Source: an uncultured Treponema sp. (lineage in GTDB: Bacteria > Spirochaetota > Spirochaetia > Treponematales > Treponemataceae). From it: DNA of 5,515 nucleotides. Shown piece by piece: positions 1-5,466 of the stretch. Under the pieces are notes generated by a model. That model was given only the letters and a program-made list of their open reading frames with translations. It was not told the origin of the DNA and did no database searches. Where the stretch lies: NCBI GenBank assembly GCA_905373565.1, contig CAJPTT010000178.1:1-5515 (forward strand), given 5' to 3'. Numbering within the stretch: position 1 is the first letter of the stretch; each line of letters starts with the position of its first letter. A program made the position numbers and the translations under genes.

Positions 1-26
1 CAAGTATGGATTTTTAAAGATGCTTT

Positions 27-31
27 CTCCT
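27..31 (-). promoter_or_regulatory. Shine-Dalgarno-like motif for a gene beyond the left edge
   Basis: Immediately after the TAG stop of the LCP-like gene the minus strand reads AGGAG. This is a good ribosome binding site and suggests that the operon continues to the left. No ATG, GTG or TTG lies at normal spacing: the only codon at the ideal distance is ATC (19-21), and the first TTG (1-3) is 23 bases away. The downstream gene would be expected to be rsfS (ribosomal silencing factor) from the usual nadD-yqeK-rsfS order, but nothing of its protein can be seen here, so that identity is inference only. Confidence 0.35.
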
Positions 32-1108
32 CTATTTTTTTTGCCGTACCGAATAGCCGTTAAAGTCCTTGCCGAGTATCAACGTAAAGTCGACATTCGT
101 TTCACTGCCGGAATGGTCGTCTCCGATTTGGGCGGATTCGATATTTTCACAACGGACAACCTGCCCGACAATCTTTGCCACCGCCTCGTTCCCGATTCTA
201 TCGATTAAAACCGTATGCTCCACTCCCGTTTGCGCCGCATCCAACGTTGTACCTTCTTTTGAAGCAAGCGCCGCAAGCGTCTGTCCGATAATTTCCTTTA
301 TCTGCTGACCATCACGGAACGGAAAGAGCAATTCTTTTGAGTCGACGATACGTACGGCGCCGGTTAAACGCTGAGGCACCAACCGCTCCGAATCGATTTT
401 GCAGAGATATTCCAACAGCTGCTTTAAATTTCCACCGGTAACATTGCCGTGCAGCAGCGGGCTGAACACTTTAAACTGTTCTTTTTCGAGCATTTCGGGA
501 TGCTCATATAAACTGCGCAGAAGGGCCAATACCGCTTTTTGCTTACGGGTTACCGCTTCACCTTCGGCATCCGCCTCATCTTCATACAAGAGATAGTCGC
601 GCACCTTATCGCCGTCTAACAGCACCGAACCGGAGGGAAGCAAAATCTTTCCGTATTCTTCGGAATCGATATCGACGGAAGAAGGGATAAAAACCGAAAT
701 ACCGCCGAGCAAATCCGTCAAATGCATAAAGTCGGTCAACGAACAGACAATATAGAACGGAATGTCAACACCGGTCAGTTTTTCAATTTCTTCTTTATAA
801 ACCGCCGCGCCCTTTTCCGTATAGAGCGAACCGATGCCGCCGGTACGCCCAAGCTGAGGCAAAATCAATCCGATATTCGCAGGGATATCGAACATTGCAG
901 CGCGCCGTGTTTGCGAATAGTGAGCGATAACATTCGTAGAAATAGGGACATTATCATTTTCAATGACAAACAGTACCTTGAGCACATTATCCTCGGAAAG
1001 GGACGTGCTGATAGGGTCGACATTGAGATTCCGTGCCACAATCACCCCCGAAGGAATGAGCATCGCTAAGATGAGCAATAAAAAGATGATGTTTTTTCCC
1101 TCTTTCAA
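32..1108 (-). CDS. LytR-CpsA-Psr (LCP)-like membrane-anchored protein
   Basis: The 358-residue protein begins with a signal anchor (hydrophobic residues about 7-25, after MKEGKN), so the rest should lie outside the inner membrane. Residues about 43-200 look like a divergent LCP domain: the stretch LTGVDIPFYIVCSLTDFMHL (111-130) followed by LLGGISVFIP (133-142) matches the conserved 'hyY..vdf..f..lvD.lGGV.v.vP' core, and RKQ at 188-190 matches the conserved RQQ. Residues about 296-358 resemble a LytR_C domain. LCP enzymes transfer lipid-linked glycopolymers onto peptidoglycan, but the usual SIPRDT motif is replaced by FDIPANIG (73-80), so activity is doubtful. The start is TTG, chosen because GGAGG lies seven bases upstream and the start overlaps the yqeK stop by four bases (TTGA), which implies coupled translation. 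The family call is fairly safe; the substrate is unknown. Confidence 0.75.
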   Translation of the reverse strand: MKEGKNIIFLLLILAMLIPSGVIVARNLNVDPISTSLSEDNVLKVLFVIENDNVPISTNVIAHYSQTRRAAMFDIPANIGLILPQLGRTGGIGSLYTEKGAAVYKEEIEKLTGVDIPFYIVCSLTDFMHLTDLLGGISVFIPSSVDIDSEEYGKILLPSGSVLLDGDKVRDYLLYEDEADAEGEAVTRKQKAVLALLRSLYEHPEMLEKEQFKVFSPLLHGNVTGGNLKQLLEYLCKIDSERLVPQRLTGAVRIVDSKELLFPFRDGQQIKEIIGQTLAALASKEGTTLDAAQTGVEHTVLIDRIGNEAVAKIVGQVVRCENIESAQIGDDHSGSETNVDFTLILGKDFNGYSVRQKK

Positions 1109-1725
1109 TTCCTTGCCTCCCGATGGGTCGTTTTCGTCTGCCTCTCTTTTAAAAACCGATATATTTTATACGTACACGCCTGCACTGTTTGTCCTTTTGA
1201 CTCCACAAAGCCGATAACCTCTTTCAGCACTTCAAGAAAAAGCTCATCAAGCGTCAGCTTCTCAACCTTTTCCCGTAAGTAATCGCAATTTTTCCGGCCG
1301 GGTTCGATTTTATCCGCAATATAGATGATCCGCCCCAACGCATCAAACTTCGCAGAAGCAGATGTATGATAGCGTACCGCATTTAAAAGCGATTTTTTAT
1401 GGATTCCGTAATGCTCCTGCAATAACACCGCTGCAGCCCGTCCGTGCAGCAGCTCGGAATTTGCCGCTTCGTCGGGCGTAACAGGCTGCCCATCCGTCCG
1501 TACCGTGCGGAGTAGAAAGTCGATAGGTTTTTCTTTGCACATATCGTGGGAAATACCGGCGAGATAACAAAGCCGCTGCAGCCTGTGTCCGAAACCATAC
1601 CGGCGGGCAAGTTCTTCCGCATAAGAGGCAACCCTGCATGAATGTTCATAGCGGTAATCGGAAAGATTGGCTCGTGCATACCTGTCCAATACTGTGATGA
1701 GTTTTTCAATACGGATATCATTCAT
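1105..1725 (-). CDS. yqeK: HD-domain bis(5'-nucleosyl)-tetraphosphatase, YqeK family
   Basis: This 206-residue cytoplasmic protein should hydrolyse diadenosine tetraphosphate symmetrically to two ADP. The full HD metal-binding set is present: His28 (YEHS), His60-Asp61 (SHDMCKEKP), His94 (LLHG), His120 (RYHT) and Asp138 (IADKIEPGR). The IADKIEPGR signature is diagnostic of YqeK within the HD superfamily. Length is close to the family norm of about 190 residues. The frame stays open upstream to an ATG at 1839, but the 38 extra residues would lie almost wholly inside nadD and resemble nothing in the family. The ATG at 1725 gives the expected start just before the first helix and an 8-base overlap with the nadD stop. 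No strong Shine-Dalgarno precedes it, consistent with translational coupling. It overlaps the LCP-like gene by four bases. The nadD-yqeK pairing is common in bacteria and supports the call. Confidence 0.93.
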   Translation of the reverse strand: MNDIRIEKLITVLDRYARANLSDYRYEHSCRVASYAEELARRYGFGHRLQRLCYLAGISHDMCKEKPIDFLLRTVRTDGQPVTPDEAANSELLHGRAAAVLLQEHYGIHKKSLLNAVRYHTSASAKFDALGRIIYIADKIEPGRKNCDYLREKVEKLTLDELFLEVLKEVIGFVESKGQTVQACTYKIYRFLKERQTKTTHREARN

Positions 1726-2308
1726 AGAGGTTATGTTCTTTAATATACGAGTATACGGCTGAAGGTACAAGATAGCGCCAGCTCTTTTTTTCTTGTATGG
1801 CTGCCCGTATTCCGCTTGAAGACACCGGCAGCAGGGCATTATCTACTCTCAAATGAGAAACCTTGCCAACGGTGCCGGCTTGTTCCATCGAATACCGGTC
1901 GATAATGCGGTTCCCTACTATTATATCGGCATAATCGGGTATGTGTTCCGCTTCACGCCAGCCGCTAAAACCTTCCAGTAAATCATCGCCGATAATCAAC
2001 CCGATTTTTCCTTCACACTGAGGAAATTTTTTCTTTAGAAATTTTAACGTATCGATGGTATACGAAACGCCTTGCCGCCGTATCTCGCAGGGTTCACAGT
2101 AGAAAGCCGGATTATCGGCGATGGCGAGTTTCACCATTGCGAGTCTGTCGTCAGCAGTGCAGCCGGAGTGTCCGTCTTTAAAGGGGGATAAGAACGCGGG
2201 AACAAAGGCTACGGTGTCGTATCCGTAACGGAGAGAAACCGCATCGGCAAGCATCAAATGGCCGATATGAATAGGATTGTAAGATCCGCCCAATACGGCG
2301 AGCCTCAT
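1718..2308 (-). CDS. nadD: Nicotinate-nucleotide adenylyltransferase
   Basis: NadD joins nicotinate mononucleotide and ATP to give deamido-NAD and pyrophosphate, the penultimate step of NAD synthesis, in the cytoplasm. The 196-residue length is typical. The N-terminus carries the nucleotidyltransferase signature GGSYNPIHIGH (residues 7-17), whose HxGH motif (14-17) binds ATP phosphates. IIGDDLLEGFSGW (105-117) matches the conserved 'G.D.l..l..W' segment. SSSGIR (163-168) is the C-terminal SSTxIR phosphate-binding motif, and the terminal VYSYIKEHNLY is standard for the family. The ATG overlaps the obg stop as ATGA, with GGAAGGG six bases upstream. NaMN is the likely substrate rather than phosphopantetheine (CoaD) because of the length, the SSxxIR tail and the yqeK neighbour. 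Confidence 0.96.
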   Translation of the reverse strand: MRLAVLGGSYNPIHIGHLMLADAVSLRYGYDTVAFVPAFLSPFKDGHSGCTADDRLAMVKLAIADNPAFYCEPCEIRRQGVSYTIDTLKFLKKKFPQCEGKIGLIIGDDLLEGFSGWREAEHIPDYADIIVGNRIIDRYSMEQAGTVGKVSHLRVDNALLPVSSSGIRAAIQEKKSWRYLVPSAVYSYIKEHNLYE

Positions 2309-3645
2309 TTTTTACCCTTCCGCTTGCGGCTTAAACTCACCGTTGCGCCGAAGCCTTCCTGCTGCACATACACGGGGTCTTCCAGCTCCGCATACATAAA
2401 GCTATTGTCTGCCGCAGCCGGCACGATAGTCTTTTGCACACCGCCCGCGGCGTTAAAATGCTTGCTTCCGGCAGCGCTATCGTTAAAACCGCTGCCAACA
2501 GCGCTATCGAAATCGAACATACTGCCTGCAGCCATATCTGCCGATAAACCTTCGGTCGTTAAGTCATCACCGGATACTGCATTATCGAACACAGTGGTGC
2601 CGAATGCGGTGCTGCCTGCCGATGTTTCAGAACTCTTATCCGCATCCGCGGCGGCAAGCTCTTCCACCAGCGTAACAAACGCATCGCGGACTTCGTCCAA
2701 TCCCCAGCGGTTAAACACCGAAATACCGAGTACGGGCACATCGGAAAGTTTTTCCCGCAGGGTTTTGAGCCGCTCTTTTGTTCCCTCAAGGTCGAGCTTG
2801 GTTGCGATAATAACCCGTTTTTTTGCAGCCAATTCTTCCGAATAGGCTGCAAGCTCTCCGCAGAGGGTATCATACGCGGTTAAATAATTCTCATCGGAAA
2901 GGTCAATCAAAAAGGCCAGCCCCGCCGTCCGCGAAATATGCTTTAAGAACCTGATACCGAGTCCGACTCCCTCCGAAGCGCCCTCCAATATCCCCGGTAT
3001 ATCCGCAATGATAATATCTTGTTCCTCATCGATACGGAGTACGCCGAGGTTCGGTATTTTGGTAGTAAACGGATAGGGCGCAATCTTAGGGCGGGCATTG
3101 GTAAAGTAATCCAACAGAGAGGACTTACCGGCATTGGGAAAACCGACAAGTCCGATATCGGCGATGATATTCAGCTCAATTTTAAGCCGGCGGGTTTTGC
3201 CCTCCTGTCCCGGCAAAGCAGTGCGCGGCGCTTGATTGGTGGAGGTTTTAAAATGACAATTTCCCCAACCGCCGTTACCGCCGGTCAAGAAAGGAATAAG
3301 CCCCTCGATCCGATCGCCGAAATCGTAGACAAGCTCACCGGTATCGGCATCTTTAATAATGCAGCCCGGCGGGAGCGGAATAACACAATCGGCGCCTTTT
3401 GCACCGAATCGTTTTGAACCTTGCCCATCCAAGCCGTTTTTAGCCCGGAATACCCGCTTATGGCGTAAATGCACAAGCGTGCGCATATTCCGTTTAATCT
3501 CAAACAGCACATCGCCGCCGCGCCCGCCGTCGCCGCCTGCAGGGCCGCCCTTAGGCACGTATTTTTCCCGCCGGAACGCGATACAGCCGTTTCCGCCTTT
3601 TCCCGATGAAACTTCGATTAAAGCTTCATCCGCAAATTGAATCAT
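2305..3645 (-). CDS. obgE: Obg-family GTPase, ribosome assembly, with unusual C-terminal tail
   Basis: Obg is a slow GTPase that binds the 50S subunit late in assembly and links growth to the stringent response. Residues 1-158 form the glycine-rich Obg fold (GKGGNGCIAFRREK, then GGPAGGDGGRGGDV). The G domain follows: G1 GFPNAGKS (168-175), switch I with PFTTKIPNLG (192-201), G3 DIPG (215-218), G4 TKLD (282-285) and G5 near GISVF (307-311), with the Obg signature EGASEGVGLG at 221-230. At 446 residues it is longer than a minimal Obg of about 340. Residues about 332-410 are a Ser/Ala/Gly/Asp/Phe-rich, repeat-bearing linker, and the last 32 residues (FMYAELEDPVYV to a basic SRKRKGKK end) form a separate tail that is not the acidic tail of proteobacterial ObgE. 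The ATG is preceded by GAAGGA and GAGG. A terminator-like hairpin ends 18 bases upstream. Confidence 0.97.
   Translation of the reverse strand: MIQFADEALIEVSSGKGGNGCIAFRREKYVPKGGPAGGDGGRGGDVLFEIKRNMRTLVHLRHKRVFRAKNGLDGQGSKRFGAKGADCVIPLPPGCIIKDADTGELVYDFGDRIEGLIPFLTGGNGGWGNCHFKTSTNQAPRTALPGQEGKTRRLKIELNIIADIGLVGFPNAGKSSLLDYFTNARPKIAPYPFTTKIPNLGVLRIDEEQDIIIADIPGILEGASEGVGLGIRFLKHISRTAGLAFLIDLSDENYLTAYDTLCGELAAYSEELAAKKRVIIATKLDLEGTKERLKTLREKLSDVPVLGISVFNRWGLDEVRDAFVTLVEELAAADADKSSETSAGSTAFGTTVFDNAVSGDDLTTEGLSADMAAGSMFDFDSAVGSGFNDSAAGSKHFNAAGGVQKTIVPAAADNSFMYAELEDPVYVQQEGFGATVSLSRKRKGKK
2433..2631 (-). repeat. Repeat-bearing low-complexity insertion in the Obg tail
   Basis: This segment encodes about 67 residues rich in Ser, Ala, Gly, Asp and Phe, with a recurring unit of the form F-(D/N)-D/S-A-(A/V)-G-S. 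The clearest copies are adjacent: DSAVGSGFN then DSAAGSKHFN. At DNA level this is an imperfect tandem repeat. CGTTAAAA (2451-2458 and 2481-2488) and CAGCGCTATCG (2472-2482 and 2499-2509) each occur twice, in the same order and in frame (30 bases for the first pair, 27 for the second). Weaker copies (TSAGSTAFG, FDNAVSGDD, MAAGSMFDF) lie N-terminal to these. Expansion by slippage or unequal exchange would explain it; no function is known to me. Confidence 0.7.
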
Positions 3646-3663
3646 CGCCTCGTTTCCTTCTCG

Positions 3664-3691
3664 AAAAAAAAGCCGGCATTAGAGCCGGCTT
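3664..3691 (-). terminator. Intrinsic terminator between rpmA and obg
   Basis: On the minus strand AAGCCGGC (3691-3684), a six-base loop TCTAAT and GCCGGCTT (3677-3670) form a perfect 8-bp stem. It runs straight into eight consecutive T residues (3671-3664, two of them within the stem). This is a textbook Rho-independent terminator for the rplU-prp-rpmA unit. The first base of the obg start codon is only 18 bases past the U-tract, so a promoter for obg does not fit downstream of it; obg must depend on read-through or on a promoter upstream whose leader contains this element. Confidence 0.85.
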
Positions 3692-3699
3692 ACAAAAGG

Positions 3700-3731
3700 T
3701 ACCCTCTAAAAAATTCAATTTTCAGAGAGTA
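3700..3731 (-). other. Long RNA hairpin upstream of the terminator
   Basis: On the minus strand, positions 3731-3719 (TACTCTCTGAAAA) pair with 3712-3700 (TTTTTAGAGGGTA), giving a 13-bp stem with two G-U pairs and a six-base loop. On the plus strand those two pairs would be A-C mismatches, which supports an RNA made from the minus strand. It ends eight bases before the terminator hairpin. It could be a 3'-end stabiliser, an RNase III site or one arm of an attenuator; the sequence alone does not decide. Confidence 0.55.
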
Positions 3732-3766
3732 TCAATATCATTGCGGAATTAACCGCTCGTCCATCC

Positions 3767-4018
3767 CTACGCTTGCATTACAGATGCTAAATGTCTGCCA
3801 TTGCGGTGATGATACACAACCGTACCGTCTACAGTTGCAAATAAAGTATCATCTTTGCCGCGGCCGACATTATCGCCCGGATGGATAGGAGTTCCGCGCT
3901 GGCGGACTAAAATGGAACCGGCTTTTACCGTCTGTCCGCCGTATACCTTAACGCCCAAATATTTAGGGTTTGAATCTCGTCCGTTTTTTGCACCGCTTCC
4001 GCCTCGTTTCCGTGCCAT
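3767..4018 (-). CDS. rpmA: 50S ribosomal protein bL27
   Basis: bL27 sits at the peptidyl-transferase centre, where its N-terminal tail contacts tRNA. The 83-residue protein is full length. Family hallmarks are NGRDSNPKYLGVK (12-24), GSILVRQRGTPIHPG (35-49) and the GRGKDDTLFA segment (52-61). The start ATG is preceded at five bases by a strong GAGGAGG (4024-4030). It begins MARKRGGSG, the short type, with no LxLQFF-like leader. In the same frame a TGA lies at 4034-4036 with no start codon between it and the ATG, so a longer N-terminus is excluded. It is followed by two hairpins, the second a terminator, before obg. Confidence 0.98.
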   Translation of the reverse strand: MARKRGGSGAKNGRDSNPKYLGVKVYGGQTVKAGSILVRQRGTPIHPGDNVGRGKDDTLFATVDGTVVYHHRNGRHLASVMQA

Positions 4019-4053
4019 AGTAGCCTCCTCGTATCAGATAAGCATCTGTGTGC

Positions 4054-4377
4054 TTACCGCTGTATCTTTTTGCATTGAACCGCTTGCGGATATTCTTCCT
4101 GTAAAGAAGCTATCCCAAGCCATAAAAACTCCGCTGCATACCGTAATTTTTCACTTTGCGTTTCGTCATAGTTAAGAACCCGAAAGGAAAGCGAGCCGCG
4201 CCGTTCCGCACTGACATCAGCTTGCACGGAACCGAGCGCCTGCACAGTCGTCCTTAAAAGGATCGTTACGGCTGCACACACAATATCATGTCCTTTAACG
4301 CCGCTGTTCGCATGGCCGGAAGCTTCAACGGAAAGAAGATGTTCCCTTTCATCAAGCTCCAAAAGGACTTGTATCAT
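4054..4377 (-). CDS. prp: Prp-family cysteine protease (YsxB/DUF464), bL27-linked
   Basis: In Firmicutes Prp removes a short N-terminal extension from bL27. This 107-residue protein has the family length and both catalytic residues: His22 in ASGHAN (19-24) and Cys34 in GHDIVCAA (29-36), at the numbers I recall for Staphylococcus aureus Prp. The gene lies between rplU and rpmA, the classic position. It starts seven bases after the rplU stop with only a weak Shine-Dalgarno, so it probably relies on ribosomes finishing rplU. The family call is firm, but the usual substrate is absent: the bL27 encoded next door has no extension. It may cut another protein or have a structural role. Confidence 0.88.
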   Translation of the reverse strand: MIQVLLELDEREHLLSVEASGHANSGVKGHDIVCAAVTILLRTTVQALGSVQADVSAERRGSLSFRVLNYDETQSEKLRYAAEFLWLGIASLQEEYPQAVQCKKIQR

Positions 4378-4384
4378 TCCGCGC

Positions 4385-4699
4385 TTACACCCCTGTAATC
4401 GAATTAACCGTTAAATAGGTGTAGTGCTGGCGATGCCCGATTGTGCGGTGATAATCTTTCTTGCTCTTGTACTTGTATACAATCACCTTCTTATCACGCA
4501 TACTCTCTTCAACCGTTGCCGAAATTTTCGCGCCCGCAACGTAGGGAGCTCCAACAGACACTTTACCGTCATTGTTAACCAGTAAAACGGTATCGATATC
4601 GATAGCCGTTCCCTGCGGTTCGTTGATCTTGTCCACCAGAATCTTGGAACCTTGTTCAGCCTTATACTGCTTGCCTTTATATTCAAAAAGTGCGTACAT
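4385..4699 (-). CDS. rplU: 50S ribosomal protein bL21
   Basis: bL21 binds 23S rRNA (and contacts bL20 in known structures) in the large subunit. The 104 residues match the usual length. The N-terminal MYALFEYKGKQYKAEQG (1-17) and the C-terminal KYKSKKDYHRTIGHRQHYT (positions about 76-94) are the conserved ends of the family; the GHRQ.YT motif is diagnostic. AGAGG (4705-4709) lies five bases before the ATG. It is the first gene of the rplU-prp-rpmA unit, the arrangement found across most bacteria, with a promoter candidate about 65 bases upstream. Confidence 0.97.
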   Translation of the reverse strand: MYALFEYKGKQYKAEQGSKILVDKINEPQGTAIDIDTVLLVNNDGKVSVGAPYVAGAKISATVEESMRDKKVIVYKYKSKKDYHRTIGHRQHYTYLTVNSITGV

Positions 4700-4764
4700 A
4701 AAAACCTCTGTTTACGTTTCTGCGAAAGTATCTATCATCAAATAGGACACATAACTCCGCGTAT

Positions 4765-4794
4765 TTTATAGATTTTTGTATGATGATATATGAA
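4765..4794 (-). promoter_or_regulatory. Candidate sigma-70-type promoter for rplU
   Basis: On the minus strand TTCATA (4794-4789, 4 of 6 matches to TTGACA) is followed after 18 bases by TATAAA (4770-4765, 5 of 6 to TATAAT). Transcription would start near 4758, giving a leader of roughly 58 bases. The leader contains only short possible stems, such as TTTC-GCA-GAAA, so no clear autoregulatory structure is visible. Confidence 0.5.
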
Positions 4795-4840
4795 CGGGTG
4801 CATACCATCAAAACTAAACGGTTGATTTCGGAATATAGCA

Positions 4841-4897
4841 CAAAAACTCTACCGAGGTCAAGATGCAGATTCAGAGCAAACGCATTTCGAGTTTTTG
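4841..4897. repeat. 9-bp inverted repeat in the rplU-slyD intergenic region
   Basis: CAAAAACTC (4841-4849) and GAGTTTTTG (4889-4897) are perfect inverted copies separated by 39 bases. The right arm ends just before the candidate slyD -35 box at 4900. It might be an operator or may be chance in an AT-rich spacer. The rest of the 236-base spacer holds the two divergent promoter candidates and no supportable gene. Confidence 0.3.
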
Positions 4898-4899
4898 CC

Positions 4900-4928
4900 T
4901 TGCCTGAACGTAGGAAAATCGGTATCAT
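4900..4928 (+). promoter_or_regulatory. Candidate promoter for slyD, start site at the ATG
   Basis: TTGCCT (4900-4905, 4 of 6 to TTGACA), an exact 17-base spacer and TATCAT (4923-4928, 5 of 6 to TATAAT) make a good promoter. Seven bases separate the -10 box from the slyD ATG at 4936, so the expected start of transcription is at or one base before the A of the start codon. That fits the lack of a nearby Shine-Dalgarno and suggests a leaderless mRNA. Confidence 0.5.
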
Positions 4929-4935
4929 ATTCACC

Positions 4936-5454
4936 ATGAAAATTGCAGACGATTGTTTGGTTACGCTTGAGTATACCTTAAAGGATGATGACCAAAAAGT
5001 TTTGGATTCATCGGAACAGATGGGACCGCTGGACTATGTCCACGGTTATCGGCAGCTTATCCCCGGTTTGGAAAAAGCGCTTGCAGGACGCGAAGCAGGC
5101 GAAAGCTTTTCGCTTACGGTAGCGCCGCAGCAAGCTTACGGCGAAATCGATCCGCGTGCCGTCTTTGAAGTCAGCCGCGCACAATTCCCGCCCGACATGC
5201 AGCTGGAAGTCGGTTTAGAATTTGAAGCAAGCGGTCATCATGTGGTAATCGCCGGCATTGACGGCGATATTATTACGCTGGATGCAAACCATCCGCTTGC
5301 CGGAAAGACGTTACACTTCGATATAAAGGTTACCGGTGTACGGGATGCTACTCCCGAAGAGCTTGAAGAAGTTCAGCAATCCTTTGTTGCAGGGTGCGGA
5401 AGCAGCTGCGGTACGGGAGAAGGCGGCTGCGGCGGATGTTCAGGCTGCCATTAA
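4936..5454 (+). CDS. slyD: SlyD-type FKBP peptidyl-prolyl isomerase with Cys-rich metal-binding tail
   Basis: SlyD catalyses cis-trans isomerisation of proline bonds, acts as a chaperone through its insert-in-flap (IF) domain and binds metals, often nickel, with its C-terminus. In this 172-residue cytoplasmic protein the FKBP part is split: residues 1-65 (including YVHGYRQLIPGLEKAL, 34-49) and about 117-138 (ANHPLAGKTLHFDIKV, 117-132). The IF domain lies between, after AYGEIDP (67-73). The tail has Cys154, 158, 165, 168 and 171 and ends in His172, a Cys-type rather than His-type metal site. The frame is open upstream to 4780, but the extra 52 residues are basic and unlike the family, and MKIADD is the normal SlyD start. 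AGGA lies 21 bases upstream, too far to act. It is divergent from rplU. Confidence 0.93.
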   Translation: MKIADDCLVTLEYTLKDDDQKVLDSSEQMGPLDYVHGYRQLIPGLEKALAGREAGESFSLTVAPQQAYGEIDPRAVFEVSRAQFPPDMQLEVGLEFEASGHHVVIAGIDGDIITLDANHPLAGKTLHFDIKVTGVRDATPEELEEVQQSFVAGCGSSCGTGEGGCGGCSGCH

Positions 5455-5466
5455 GCCGGTTACGTT

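Noticed and set aside
1726..1839. 38-residue N-terminal extension of YqeK
   Set aside because: It lies almost wholly inside nadD, resembles nothing in the family, and the ATG at 1725 gives the normal YqeK start.
2258..2845. 195-codon plus-strand frame antisense to the obg tail and nadD start
   Set aside because: Its Ser/Ala/Pro-rich composition is the complement of the low-complexity Obg tail; it has no recognisable domain and lies wholly opposite well-supported genes.
3019..3417. 132-codon plus-strand frame inside obg
   Set aside because: It is fully antisense to the conserved Obg fold and G domain; the protein has no family resemblance.
4780..4935. 52-residue N-terminal extension of SlyD
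   Set aside because: It covers the divergent promoter region, is basic and unlike SlyD, and the family starts at MKIADD.
4683..4937. 84-codon minus-strand frame upstream of rplU
   Set aside because: It overlaps the rplU start out of frame and spans both promoter candidates; no domain is recognisable.
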